DNA of 64,000 nucleotides from Polytrichum commune (GCA_950295325.1 OX485804.1:45880001-45944000); one strand, 5' to 3'; counted from the first letter of the stretch, positions 1-13,664 are shown. Notes: generated from the sequence alone by a model not told the origin. Made by a program: numbers and translations.

Positions 1-3000
1 TCTGCATCTGCTTCTGACTTTTCAAGTTCCAACTTTGTACCTGCACTCATACTGCACACAAACAATAGTTGACTCATCAGTATTAACCCTTAAAATCTTC
101 ACCTCACATATTCAAATCAAAAACAGGGATGCATAGACTGACTCGCACAGGTTATCAAACATCCAGAGGTGACTTCAGTTGCCGCATATAGTAACGAAAG
201 AGTTTTGCTGTACTGATGTGCCAACACATTATTAGTATGATTTAAAAGGCCAGCAAGCCTGAGAAGTTCGTGGGCCAAACCAAGGCAACTCGTACAAATG
301 GCATAACAGATGAAAATAGCTCCTCATGCACTGAATTCAATTAAAATATTGAGATCTTGTGGTTATTGCAACGTTTTACACTTCAGTGACAAGTAATAAT
401 TAACAGAGCTTATATGTACGAAGAAAATTGTCAAGACAACGTTCTCAAGAGTATTCACTTCTTGTTTCATGTGCCAGAAAGCACGGCCTCGTACATAGGA
501 TAGTGAGAACTTTGGCAACATGGAAAACAGATGTTACCTGTTGGATTGAGACATTCTGCAACCTGTAATGAGAACCTCCATGAGCCTTCTAAGTGATGGT
601 ATGTTTTCCCAGACAAAGCGACCAATTGTTGAAGGATTAAAGACTGCAACAATAAGAACCACTAAACAAGCCTGCCAGTACATACCCTTCACCTGTACAA
701 AATACAAAAAACAACAGTTCACATGAGGACCTCTGGAATAGTTGATTGTCACGAGATACATGCACAACATAGGTAATCATCTGCCAATAAAAGACAATCA
801 AGAATGCATGCAAATCAATTAGGAGGCCATTTCCGTTGAGGACCACACACAATTTGGTAGGCCAACAAGGGACAGTAAATACCAACAACTCCTTCTGACC
901 ATTTCACTTCTAGTACTAAGAAAGACAGCACAAGGAACCCTACCACAAGCTGTGGTACAGGTTGGCGAGCAACACCCCTCAAATCAAATGATGCAAGTTT
1001 GAATATGGCCGCTGGTAACTGCAATACAAGCAAAATGTGTTATGATCAATGTGTTTCAGTAAGTATTTAGGAAAACTAACAAACTATCCTTGTAAGGACT
1101 TGCAAACTGACAAAATGAGAGAAAGCAACCTGAGAACTTGACGCAACAAGAGACCCCTCCAAATGCTCTTCCAATTTGGCAGCTCTGCAAACAAGGACCT
1201 CGATAATGTCCAGAGATTCAGGTTTAGTCACTGGAAAGTTCTGCACTCCACCAGCAACATGAACCCACCATAATATAAATATCAGCATAACATTTCTTAC
1301 TTCTTCATACACAACAGCCTGTGACAAAAGGCAGTGACTGACTAAGAACACCAAGCCTTGTTTGATATTCAACATTGCAAGCCCAATAAATTTTCAACAG
1401 ACCCCTGCCCAAAGCTTGCTCTTGTCACATATAATAGCAATTAACACTTACAGAAATTCCCATCAAGATTAAACGTGCCACTATCTCTTCTGGTGCTCTT
1501 GTACATGCACCCAGCAGTTGAATGTACTTCATGTCAACCTCAGTTGGACTGTCTGCAGGTGTAAAATATGCCTGCATACCCATTGATTCTGTTACTACCA
1601 CATTGTATGCAATAACAAGGATTGATGCCATAAAAGTAGATCTCGTTCTCAAAAAGAATTCAAGGGATTATAGTTGCAAGTGTGCGTTGCGAGCAAAAGT
1701 TACACAATGTGATAAGTATTTGGTGGAGATGTCAGTATTTGCAAACATTGGGAGACTGGGACTGACAATGAGATTGAAGTTGCAGACAATAGGCATACTG
1801 CCATCAGGTTTCGCATTTCGAGGGATGCAACAAACAAAGGGACATGACACTCTATAAACTACACTTTAGTTTTCTGGCAACTTGGTCCCACTAGCACTGA
1901 TTTCAAAATTCTCTGTCTGTCTTAGCTGTTCAAAACCAACATATTCCATAGGACCTTACTTAATTGCATTCAAAGTGAGGGTGTCTGGCTTATTTACAAA
2001 AAAAGTTACATATTTGCTGTGGCACTGAAGCGTAAACTCTTCTTTCATATGGCAGATTTTTGTGTTGCACTGACTAATGACCATTCAGCAAGTTACCAGG
2101 CAACTGAAAGCAACAGCAGAAATACTCATCAGCGACAGAAAGGCCACCAGTGTAGAACCTCAGAGTCCTCTAAAAATAGAAGCTGGCGAACAATCTTCCT
2201 GAATCGTACACCTTCAATATTTGGAAGGTAGACCGCCACAACATCAGTACACCAAGCCATAGCCATCATCTGATTGAAGCAGCACAATTTGGTCCACAAA
2301 AACCAGAGGAATTAGAGAGAAAGAATGCTTAAAATGCAGCCTTACCATATACCTATAAACTACTTTTTCTACTACTGGTAGCTCGATACCTTTAAGGGCT
2401 TCTCATCCAATCCTTTCATAGCCTCTACCCCAAGGATAAAAGGATGGCAACTTTACACTACAAATAGTACAGATAAGAATACTAATATTTCAATAACATA
2501 ACTTCTAAGCATAACTGATGGAGTACTGATGGAAAGTGTCTCACTACAATCTCCACAAAGAAGTCAGTAAAGATAGATGCAGCTGTACATGCTGGCTGGC
2601 ATGTCTAACCTGAAAATTCTGTGTATCAAGACTAAATTTCTCCAGATTTGAGAGTCTGTCTTTCAATGGAGCACCAGATGTTGACCTCTCTAAGCCGCTG
2701 CCAGACGTAGAAGTCCCCAAAGTAGTGGTCGGATGTGAGAGTGAAGTGATCATTCTAAACAAGCCATCATCCTCAACAAAGGGTGCAGCAGCGTGTAGTA
2801 GCAACTGACATGTGAGATCCACCAGCTGTACAAGAGGAAATGAACATGAATCAGCATCTAGAACGGGAAGTGAAATTATTGAAACCAAGGCAAAACGAGT
2901 TACAAACAACTAAGGAGATCTTACCATAATTCTGGGGCTTATGAGGGCACAATATCGGTGGAACCAGTTTCTAGTCAAAGCCCAGAACATGGACTAAATT

Positions 3001-6000
3001 CCATATGCACATACATCAAAAGAGCATCCTACATGGGTTTGACTGGGAATAACCAGGGGGAAAATGATCAACGTGATTACAAACCTGTTCAATCCATGCC
3101 TCCTTAAGCAACTCATCCTGCTCAGCCATGAGTTGCCACGGCTGTATGAGGCCATGGCACAAAGCATGAACATCAAACTCACCACCTGCTTGCTTCATCA
3201 TCCTATTGCAAAAAGCACTTTCATAAGCACAGTAATACAGCCAAAATATGCATGCTTGTTGCTCATCGTTGATAAATAAAATGACAAGTGATGTGGCCAT
3301 AGACACCTCTAGCTGTTCCATGTAGTAAACAACAAAGAAGGATAATAGAGGTCAACTTTCAAATGGAAAATAGAGGCACAAACCTAAAAATTTCACTGTG
3401 TGATGTATTAAGAGAGTCACAAATGTCTCAAAATCCTAAAAACAAACTTGAGACACATATCATTACATACACAATGGAAGAATGATCGAGAGGCTTGCAC
3501 AGAGCAACTCTGCTAGGCAACGACTAATAAAAAATAAAAAAATAAATTAAAAGCACAGAATTTGAAAGAATGGCAATTGGTTGAGCCTAAACACCTTCTT
3601 ACAAAATCATGTAAAAGACAACGAGATTCATCACTTGCAGCCAGCTCCTGCAACCAAAAAACAAAGATTTGTGCCGGAGTCAGTCTTGATTGACGCAATG
3701 AAAAACCTAAATAGCCGTGAATGCCTTCATTCTTTCATGCGAGCAAATGTTAGAATGGAAAAATCAGGTGTGTGGACACTATCAAAAATATACTACAACT
3801 TGTCTCTCAAAAAATCTTACAACACTGAAAATCAATCTTGTAGACCAGCATTTTTTGACTGCAGACTATTTTGCATGTCAGGTGAAGCACAATAGTACAA
3901 GTACAGGCTCTTTGTCATTACAGATCAATCACTGCAGAATTATTTGCTGTCACTCAGTTTACAAACCTGTAGAATCAGGGCAAGTTCTTGCTCTGCTGGA
4001 GTCTCATCTGACGGCATAGCTTTCAACACCGTAGTGATACATTTGATATTGTGTGGATTCTTGCTTTGCATTTCTGCTGTCACAAACGTCTGTCATCCCC
4101 AAATGCACACTTTACCATGTCATAGAGAAAAACTAACTATAGATGTTCTTACATGTCTATCTGGGCCACTCAGATATTCTCAGAGCCAAACAGATTCTTA
4201 AAAAGCAAATAAAATGAAAATAGTCAGGTATTTCTGTATTGAGAAACCATGGAGTTCATAAAGTGAGAGGAATCCAACAGACCTTCAAAGCAAGAGTTGC
4301 ATATTCAGGTCTCCTTCGAACAAGGTTGCTGATCATATCTGAGAAGATATTATTGTGCATTGCCTTTATCTGTCACAATTTCCAGACTAAAGATGTCAAT
4401 ATGGACAAAATGGGTAATTCAGGCTTAGTACAAGATTCCCCAAGCAGTAGATGCAAGATCAGCTGACCTTTCTCAGATGGTAGAAAACACACAACTCTGT
4501 CACTACTATGACAATCAGTATAATTAACCTTAACTGAAACTGTAACACAACTGCTCATGTGGACTTATTCTAACACTATACAAGTAATACTAACTACAGT
4601 ACATGATGTCGATAGTGTTGAAATTAGTGTAGTGCAGGAGGGATGATAACCTGCGCAGGGGTTTGCCCAGAGGGCACTCGAAGGGCTAGAAGATTTGCAA
4701 CAGTATTAAAATCATTCTCACTTGTCCCGCGTGTGTGTTGTAGGACTCGATCTAAAAGGCCCTTGGCAACACGAAAGTGCACAGGGTTGTTAAGCCAACC
4801 CTCTAGCATACTTGAAGCCACAACTCTAACCTCCTCAAACCCAACTCCTTGCATCAGTAACCTGTACCCAAACACCCAAAAGATACAAATGTTCATTACT
4901 GCTAGTTATTAGCAATTATTTCCTATAGGAAGGAGCAAGAAAAGAGGGGAAAGCCACAAGAACATACATTTTCCAGCAACGCTTGGAACTAAGGATACTA
5001 CTAGCTTGCAAGAAAGCTCTAAAGAACTGGATAACATATATGGTATTTTCTTTCTCTGTTGAGAAACTGAACCTTAAAAGTTGGCGAGGGTTTTCCTTAG
5101 ATGATGGTGCCCCTAACAGCTGATTCAGAGACTGGCAAAACTCTGCCCGAACCTTCTGCTGAACATCCACTTGCAAGTATCTGCTCTTCACTGTCGCCTG
5201 ACAATTTAAGTATGCTCAGAAAGAATATCAGTGATCTAGTATGCAAATCTCACATGTCCTTGGTAACTGTACTTTCAGAAATCAAAACGCCCAAGTGTGA
5301 GATTAAGACACTGCACCCAGGAATTACACAGTTTCTAGCGGTCTAGGGAACAAGGTGAATATGAAGTGTGTGTGAAAATTAGAGTGGAATAGTAAACATA
5401 AGCATGTGGATATCATCCAAGGTTTGATTGGTGAACCTTTCAGGAGCTGCACTTATGTAGCATCTGCACTAATTGCCCATTCATAATCTATGTGATCCAC
5501 ACTACATACCATAAGTATTGTACTTGTCTAACCCAAGTAAAGTTCACCTATGAATCCTTAACAATTGAGATCCCAACGTTAGTTTGTCTTTCACAACCAA
5601 ATCGGATTCTGAAACCACATGTGAAGCAGTCAAGTTGCTTACCTCACTTTTCACAGCTTGACCCTGCTGCAAATCTCCTGCACCCCTGAACATTCATGCA
5701 AGCAATTAAGGGTAAGGTGATCAGACAAACTAAGTTGATCAATAGGTTCTCATTGGCAGAGGACAAAAAGTACTAAGGTTATTATCGTGTGATTGGAATA
5801 TGACCACCTGTAGTCATTGTACAGATTTCTCCTTTATCATTTGAATTACCAGAGAGTTCTAGCAAAAACCTTCCAATGCACAATCTAGTGCACCCCCTAG
5901 ATTTCTTGGACTTGGGGACCACCAAAACCTAATGTCCCTGTTGCTCATTAACCATCATGGCTTCCCATGTTGACAGTGAAACACAAACATGCTTTTTGTT

Positions 6001-9000
6001 TCTCTTGGCCAGTCAGTTAGAGCATTAGGCAAGATGTGGTGATAGTAGCCAAGAAGTAACCATACTGTAAACCAATCTCATGACAGCAGATACAACAACA
6101 GAACACTTCAGGTAGAATGCCCACCCTTGAAGTTCTGAAGATTTTGAAACAGCATCCTCAGGACCCAGAGAAACATCCTACCCACCAAACATCCAAAAGG
6201 CCCACAGATAATAATCAAGCAAAGGTTGCAACACATCCTGTAGCATGTGCAGTGATCTCACAAACAAGCACCCAATTGAACATTTGGCAACTCCAATGTG
6301 ATTGGATCCATAATGCTCTCAAACAGGCAGAAATTACATATCATCAACATAAAAAACAATATTTCTACCTGAATGAGAGATATCAAATCAAAAAGCTTAC
6401 CTGAACTTCATCAGGAAAAGCAGTAAGCACATTTGAGACAAACTCCTTACATCCTTCAAGTTCAATCCAAGAACGAGAACCCATAGAATCCAGGAGATAT
6501 AACTGCAATCAGCAATTCAGGAACAATATATTTAGTGTCTGAATATTATGCGCAAAAAATTCCCAGACCAGAAAATAATCAGGCTACCAACATTGGCCAT
6601 CAGAGGTATGATATTGTATGCACTTGTTGTTCATGAGCTCTGTTATTATACAATAAATTGAAATCCTCAAATGCAACAAGCTGTTAAGGGAAAAACAAAA
6701 TAGAAACTGTTGACAACCTGAACTGGTGTTTCAGATGTAAGTGATCCTAGATTGGATCATTAGCGCCATCTCAAACTTATGATTCGAGTATGGCAAAGTT
6801 CTTAACTATCAACTTGATCACTCATAGCAGTGATGGAAAGCAAAGCCTTGCAACTAATACCATCTGATCCAGAACTTCAATCAACTACAGACCACCACAC
6901 TGCTCATGGAACTGCAGAGATGCACTCTTTGGTTTTGATTTAAGGTATATACAAGGTTGAAAGAACATACCTGGACAAATTCAACAGGCCAGTCAGGTTC
7001 TCCTGCAAATGCTCGAAATAGAAGTTTGCAAGCCACAATTGGAAGCATACTCTGTCGCTTTAACCCTGCTTGGGCAGTGGCAGATTCCAAGAAGGAAAGC
7101 AAGACCTGCAGCATTTGACCAAAGCAATCTGACGGACTAAATGGATCCAGAAAAAAACAATCTCTATTACAACTTAGATTAAGATTCAACTCTTCTACTG
7201 TGTCTTCTGCAATTTCAGCAAGAGCTCAACTCACTATCTCACTCCTCAACATGGAAAAGGGCTGCATAACCTCTCTTAGCCTATGGAACCTAGGAAGTAA
7301 CTCCTGAAGGCGTCATACTTCACCACTCTCCTTTAACCACATGAACTGTATAGGGAGTTGAAGTTTAGACTTCAATTTATCAATGACCACTCATCTGCCA
7401 ATCAACACTCGCAGGTCCTCTGCAGCAATTCATCGTGTCCAAAACTTGACAATTGCAAAATTCAGATGTATGATAACAGGCATAGAACATCTAGCACGTA
7501 AGATGTGACCAATCTTTACAAGAATTGGGACAAACCTCAAACCAACCCTTCAGTTTTAAAATTTTGAGATTTTCTGCATTGACATTCTGCTTATAGTATA
7601 TCAAGTCGAGCACAGATAAGTTACCTTAAATGTTCGTGGCAGGCCAAATGCTTCAGGGAGCCTCTTAGAGATGTACATGCAACTAAAAAGGAGGTATCGG
7701 TTTGGACTGTGTGTGTTCTTTGCTAGTTCTTCTAATGTATCCACCAATGTCATGTCAAGAGCCTCTGCATCCTCCTGCTGCCATGCACTCCATACAGATC
7801 TCAAGATGTCCAGATCTGCAAAGAAAACCAGAACACAGTCAGGAAGTTGAAAATATATTCACATAGGTTAGTGTGGTTACTAGCATGCAAAAACAAAAGG
7901 TTACTAAAAGCAAACACAAATTCAAGGTAGGAACTCTGCAAGTAGAAAAATCTTACCATCATCTACAGTAACGGTGTTTAGCTGTCCAATATTTGGTCAA
8001 GAATCAGCAACAACTTGTGAAAGATTACAAAGAAGCACATTGGACACACTGCTTAACCCCACCTGCGAATTGTGAAGATAAGTAGAGAAAGATCTAAACT
8101 GTGAGCACCTTCCTCAGCTTCCAGTCAATGCAGAAAGAAAAAGAGTAAGGTGAATAATAATTAGTCATGACCCCAGAAAAAACCATTCATGAAGGCAATA
8201 GGTGACAATAACTCAGCCATCCCCATTTCTCTGGTCTTGTAGTCAGAACCTAGAGCATTATAGCATAGCCTTGCCAATTCCGAGATTCTTGCCTTTAAAA
8301 TGCACATTGACCTGATTTGTAAATCTGTAGTATTATTACATGAGATTGAAAAGGATACAGGCTCAAACGGCCTCCGAAATACTGCTGGGACAGTAACTAG
8401 AGGCTTCTCCTCATGCTCTGTAGTCTCCTCTTCTTTAACAGAACGTGACTCCCCTTGATCCGATTCTTCTTCCTCTTTAGGACTAAGACGAGCAATACCT
8501 GTACATAGAATCATGGAACAATTAACAACTTTACACAAGTAGATAATTTTACAAAGGGTCTAGGCTGTCTAGACTCTGCTTAATGTGAAAGGGAAAATGC
8601 CTTCAGACTGCCTTTATTTGAAGATTAGTGGGCAACCGCATTTGCACCAATGGTGGCCATGCATTTAATTATCTTATAACCCCAGGTCATGATTTTTCGA
8701 AATCAAAGAATTGCCAGTCCAGGTAAGAACATAGTTGCCCACTAGTATACACATTTCTTGTGTAATCTTCCTTGACCTTCCTCCAGTAAGTTCAAGCTCC
8801 AGATAAAAGACAAAGTTTGATTCACAGAAAAGACCAATCCGCCTTCTTAACCATATGTCCACTGGCTGGAGAAAACAATTTGTAATCTAGACAACCTCGA
8901 TAACAAAATCATTGCTTCCGATTCTATCATTATCATCTGACTTCACAGAGCAAATTGCTTCACGCCTTCAACAATGTCATGTGCAAGTCTCAGAAGCCAT

Positions 9001-10345
9001 GGAAATGTTAAGCATACCTTCTTCAGAATTTAAATGCTGTGGTTCATAGGCCTCCTCAGCCTTTACCACCGCAGCAGTCTGAGCGCTCTCAGGGCCTGCG
9101 AAGGGCTCATTTTTAACTCTTGATTGTGCGAGAGGCTCGGGTTCCACAGGGATAGGGCTTTTTACCTCTACCTCAGATATGTCAGGTTTACTCTCAACAA
9201 CTTCTTCCTGAGCACTGAGCCACCCACTGCCAGCTTGCAAAAGGTCTTCCTCTGCAACTGGAGCATTCAGATCGAATCCTAAAGGAGTAGCATTCAGATC
9301 AAGATCTCCTGACCCTTCCTCATCGCCTATCCTTCCTGCAGGAGAAATCCGCCGGACCTTCTTCTTGTGACTGTCTTCAGACGTCTCTTCTCCATTAGGA
9401 TGATTGGGCCGCTGTGAATTCAATGTTCAATGCTTAATCAGCTCAAAGAACTCATGTATCCTCATGGTGTTCTAACATGACCTAACATGATGTTCCAACC
9501 AAGCTCCACCAAATTCCAGTGCAGTGACTTTTATCTGATTGTAGCTACACCTTAACCCTTGCAATACAAAGAAAACTTGAAATAACTCTACATAGTAAGT
9601 AGCATAAGATAAAATTGGATGGGAAATATGAATGTCATGGGCATGTGCGTCAATCCAGCTGAATGGCTGCTCCAAGTCACACCCTAAACCTTACGTCTGG
9701 CTGTACACACTATACTTACACAACAATTGCCTACATCAATTGCCTACATGCAACATGTCACAATCTGCAAAGTACTAACCAATTCTGAGGAACTGACCGG
9801 TATTACAAAAAAATATGACAAGGTCTCATTTCCATCGGGATGATTGGGTCGCTGCGAATTCAATGTTCAATGCTTAATCAGCTCAAAGAACTCATCTATC
9901 CTCCAATAACCTAACATGATTTTTGAACCAAGCTCAACCAAATTCCAATGCAGTGAAATGATGTCTGAGTGTAGCTACACATTAAGCCGTGCAGTGGAAA
10001 AAAACATTAAAATTTTTGACATAACTCTCTGCATAGTAAGTGGCAAAAGATAAACATCTCATATGAAATGCGAAGGGCATGGACATGTGTGCCAATCCAG
10101 CTCAATGATAGGCAAAACTTCACCGCTCCAAATCCCGCCCTCAATTTTATGTCTGACTGTTCACACCATACTTACGCAACGCTTGCTACCTAGACATGCA
10201 AAATGTCAAATCTGCACAGTACTAACCAATTCTGTGGAACTACAAAAAAATGTGACAATGTCACAAGACCTCGTCCACAAGGTCAAACATGTTCTTCCTA
10301 AATGGCTAAACGGCATCAACACTGGAGAGAGGAGCTAACCTTCAT
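1..10345 (-). CDS. INTS1: Integrator complex subunit 1 (N-terminal part, 3' end outside window)
   Basis: INTS1 is the largest scaffold subunit of the nuclear Integrator complex, which cleaves snRNA and other Pol II transcripts. I rebuilt exons from phase-compatible GT-AG sites, 5' to 3' on the minus strand: 10345-10340, 9411-9018, 8498-8184, 8112-7957, 7815-7625, 7105-6971, 6502-6401, 5666-5643, 5197-5073, 4861-4651, 4369-4279, 4076-3967, 3647-3595, 3202-3085, 2993-2925, 2825-2610, 2269-2159, 1538-1452, 1240-1130, 1018-944, 692-538; about 951 codons. The N-terminus is acidic and low-complexity (DLNATPLGFDLN). The family call rests on the DUF3677 block across exons 6-7 (EPDWPVEFVQ, then LLDSMGSRSWIELEGC). 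The start ATG at 10345 gives a two-codon first exon and is plausible but not proven. Exon 4 holds an in-frame TGA. The boundaries of exons 4, 8, 11 and 18 involve choices among competing sites. Another exon probably begins near position 40, but its phase is unresolved. Confidence 0.8.
7997..7999 (-). other. INTS1: In-frame TGA inside INTS1 exon 4
   Basis: With exon 4 at 8112-7957, both junctions keep phase and the translation looks like real protein on both sides of the TGA (NLSQVVADS before, PNIGQLNTVTVDD after). A CGA-to-TGA change would explain it. Alternatives are a sequence error or a wrong exon model. No usable short intron removes it: the best candidate would be about 33 nt. Confidence 0.6.
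9396..10262. repeat. Tandem duplication covering INTS1 intron 1 and the exon 2 acceptor
   Basis: Two diverged copies of roughly 430 bp lie head to tail, about 9396-9830 and 9836-10262. Shared landmarks are the block around GAATTCAATGTTCAATGC near 9416 and 9856, the ATCAGCTCAAAGAACTCAT block, and the ACTAACCAATTCTG block near 9775 and 10223. The outer copy also carries the exon 2 acceptor and its first ~20 coding bases with a few changes, so it is a decoy splice site. Confidence 0.8.
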
Positions 10346-12007
10346 GTTGTTAATTTTCGGGACACCACAAAATTATCCTGGAGCATCGGCAGCAGTCCCA
10401 GCTCCTTCCCTCCACACGCAATCCTCCCTCCCCCCGCAGAATGCAGAAAGAGAGAAGTCTTTTTTTTTTTAATTGACAGAGCGAACCAATCAATCCATCA
10501 ATCAAACAATCAATCTCAACCTACTTCTCTGTCGGCAAGCTTTGTGCCTACCGAACCGAATTCTCCGCCGCTTGTCGAAATTGTTAAGCAGGTCATCATC
10601 AACTCTGTCTCCTCCGATTACTAGCCACGAGTCTGTAGAAGAATTGCAAGCCCGCACCATAAAAACTTGAAAGGCTAATTCCATGCTGCATCATCATGCG
10701 AAACCCTGTGCAAAACCCTAACCGTCTCCGCAACACTTTGAAATCGGGAAAATCTTGCAACCCATTTTTGCATTTAGTTGAAGCTTGTGCATCACGCCCT
10801 GCAACACAATTTCGGTGGTGTGATGCATCACGGGAAGAATTCTTCCCACTTCTTGTGCAAGGCTTTCCGAAGAGACTACTCCCCCACTCGATAACCTGCC
10901 GGGTATCGATACGTCTACTGCCGGGTTTCAGACTAGCAACATACCCTGGCTGTCCTGCAGGGTACCAAGTACAGATGCAAGGGCGTGGATGAAGGTACAC
11001 GTCATCGTTTCGGATGAATGTTGCGCTTCATCATTGTGAATGAACGCCAGGACAAATACTATTGTGTCCTGGTGAGACCCCTTGTACATATTTTAGGAAA
11101 GAAAACACACAAAGAGACACGTCACCAATACCTATTACTTTGAATGGTTGACGTAAGCTTAAACACACCACAATGTCTTGTAGTTGAGGGCCCTTCACAC
11201 ACAAGATTGAGGGCCCGTGACCATTCACTTCAAGCACTCTCATTGGTGAAAAGGTGGAGCCAGTCCAAGTTCTCATCACACTACGCTTGAAGGCGCAACA
11301 AAGTAAGTGGATGCAAGATGGATGGAAAGTCTACATGGATTCCTACATGGCATCATATGAATCATGTTTTCATGGTCACTTGGTCTATTTTCAAAACCAC
11401 CTCTTGGAGGTAAGCCCGACACAAAACCGGGAGACCATGGCACTCCAAAATCTCACAACCATTGATTTTTTATTGTTTTATCATGTGCGAAGACCCTACA
11501 TGAATAGAAAATCGTTGAAAGAGCATTTGGTTGAGAGCTCAGTCACATATGACTTCAACACTATACTTGAGAGCCCGTGACCACACTACATGATTTTGGA
11601 AGTGTTTTAAGACGGTCTTTGGACACTTCTTTTGAGCTCTCACAATTTCATGATCACAACTCTTGGCTTGTGTGTGAAGTGGCCCTTATGTTTGAAGCCT
11701 CTCTCCCTCATTGATATTCTAACACAAACTTGGCCAAACCATGCAAGCTGCACTAAAGCAATAATTGTGCAAGAGCTTGTGCATGAATAGCAGCTCACAT
11801 TCTCCGAGCCATCTCTTCCACAATGAATTTACTCCCCCGCCAAATTGCAACCAACACAGTATAATAGATTAAAAATAAAATAATCCACATGGCCAACAAT
11901 GAAATCAACCGGCACAATAGAAGTACAAAATAAATAAAACTCTATTTAGTCATTGTAATGGATTAATTAGGAAATGTATTATTGAGGATGGGAGAAAATC
12001 GCAGGAA
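10346..12007. other. Intergenic region, INTS1 5' flank
   Basis: The part next to 10345 should hold the INTS1 promoter and 5' UTR; it includes pyrimidine-rich stretches and a T-run near 10460. From about 11030 on there is non-coding sequence with short similar blocks, such as GAGGGCCC followed by a TTCACACACAAG-type motif near 11188, and its reverse near 11675, possibly an old inverted-repeat element. I see no convincing gene; the ORFs of ~100-130 codons here have no recognisable domain. Confidence 0.5.
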
Positions 12008-12349
12008 TGAATGTCCAAGACTAAAGAGACGTGGATGAATGGGAAGTTGATGGATGAGAAGTTGGATGACTATTATCTATATGTAGTAACATGATATACG
12101 CATATAGATAAGGAGACTTCATTCTATATATAAAAAGGCTTGAGACTTCTAAAAATATGTATATACACTATGTATACTATCTATATATAGGGCTCGGGGG
12201 AAGGATAACACATGCTATGTTTTGTGTGTGTCTCCGAGGTGGGAAGTGAGCCTTTAGTTCAATAAAAATTTACTTATTCATGAGGTAAGTCTCTAAGAGA
12301 ATTTGGTATTTATGAATAGTTTAACGTGCTTGAATAGGGGTACGTTATA
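12008..12349 (+). repeat. LTR-like sequence, left arm
   Basis: It begins TGAATGTCC, ends GTTATA, and is followed by a 3-nt spacer and the primer-site-like TGGTATCAAAAC at 12353. A purine-rich stretch (GAGGATGGGAG) precedes it and resembles a polypurine tract. Confidence 0.6.
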
Positions 12350-13276
12350 ATTTGGTATCAAAACATTGTGTTTTGTTGAATTGCATGATGTTGCGTTATG
12401 CTCGTGGTTTTTATAGTATTGTAATTTTCTTTAGCACTATAATTTCATTCAGTAATGCTCCTCCTAAAAAAAATGAAAGCAATGGGGTTCCCATCCTGAC
12501 TCGTTATCTCAACCACTTCTTGATGCAATCTCCCAAGCCGTTGTCATGACTATGGAAAAACATACATACAGTCATGAAAGAAAAAAAGATGAAAACTAGA
12601 TCTCCTTCATGTTATACTTCTTCCTCTTCCTCTACCCACTCATCACATACTTATGAGATAGGCAAAAATCATCCTAGACATGAGAAGAATAAACAGATGA
12701 AGGTTAAAAAAGGGGGAAAAAAATCAAATAAAGACAAGAAATTGAAGCAAATGAAGCAAACAAAAAGAGGAAGAAAGAAAAATGTAACAATTGTCGGTGG
12801 TTGCACGACATTTGTAAGAGTGTGCAACCACCGACAATTGTTACATTTTTCTTTCTTCCTCTGTTTGTTTTCTTCGTATCCTTCAATTTCTTGTCTTTCT
12901 TTGATTTTTTTTTCCTCTCTTTACCTTCGTCTATTTATTCCTCTTTATGTCTAGGATGATTTTTGCCTATCTCAGAAGTAAGTGATGAGTGGGTAGAGGA
13001 AGAGGAAGTATGACATGAAGGATATCTATTTTTCATGTTTCCTTTCTTTTCACGACTATTTGTATGTTTTTTCATAGTCATGACAATGGCTTGGGAGATT
13101 GCATCAAGAAGTAGTTGAGATAACGGGTCAGGGTGGGAACCCCGTTGCTTTGATTTTTTTCAAGAGGAGCATTAGCAAATGAAATTATAGTGCTAAAGAA
13201 AATCACAACCCTATAAAACCATGAGCACAACACAACACCTTGCAATGCAACAAAACACAACGTTTTGATACCAAAT

Positions 13277-13664
13277 TGTAACATATCTCTATTCAAGCAC
13301 CTTAAAGTGTTCATAAACATCAAATTATCTTAGAGACTCACCTCATGAACAAGCAAATTTTTATTGAACTAAAGGCTCACTTTCCAACTTGGAGACACAC
13401 ACAAAGCATAACATGTGTTATATCATATACGCTATGATATAACATATTTATATTTAAACATATAAATATGCATATGTATACTATATAGACATAGTATACA
13501 TAATATATATACATACTTATAGAAGTCTCAATAAACGTTCTATATATAGATTGAAGTATCATTATTTATATGCGTATATCTTTTTTCTTTATATAGATAA
13601 TATTTATCTAACTTGTCATCTATCAAGTTTTCATTCATCAATGCTCCTTAGTCTTGGATATTCA
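13277..13664 (-). repeat. LTR-like sequence, right arm
   Basis: Read on the minus strand it begins TGAATATCC and ends GTTACA, followed by ATT and TGGTATCAAAAC, mirroring the left arm. It is longer than the left copy because of an AT-rich TATATA/TATACT stretch near 13440-13520. The bases flanking the two outer ends do not form an obvious target duplication. Confidence 0.6.

Larger units (their letters stand above)
12008..13664. mobile_element. Palindromic pair of inverted LTR-like arms
   Basis: The left arm (12008 to about 12810) and right arm (about 12825 to 13664) are reverse complements with moderate divergence and only a short loop, TTTGTAAGAG, near 12811-12820. Each arm starts with TGAAT(G/A)TCCAAGACTAA, has a TATA-like and an AATAAAAATTT polyadenylation-like block, and ends TTATA (left) or TTACA (right). 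This is followed by ATT and TGGTATCAAAAC, close to the initiator-Met tRNA primer site TGGTATCAGAGC. Inner parts encode matching fragments (NGVPILTRYLN on the left, NGVPTLTRYLN on the right) and a lysine-rich stretch. No reverse transcriptase or integrase is visible. It looks like a non-autonomous LTR element present as a head-to-head hairpin. Confidence 0.75.

Noticed and set aside
7997-7999. Selenocysteine recoding of the INTS1 TGA
   Set aside because: INTS1 is not a selenoprotein and land plants lack the selenocysteine machinery.
10599-11000. Overlapping ORFs of 98 and 133 codons on opposite strands
   Set aside because: They lack domains and lie in the INTS1 upstream region.
12574-12954. 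Lysine-rich ORF of 126 codons at the LTR hairpin
   Set aside because: It crosses the hairpin loop, reading one arm and then the complement of the other, so it is a by-product of the palindrome.
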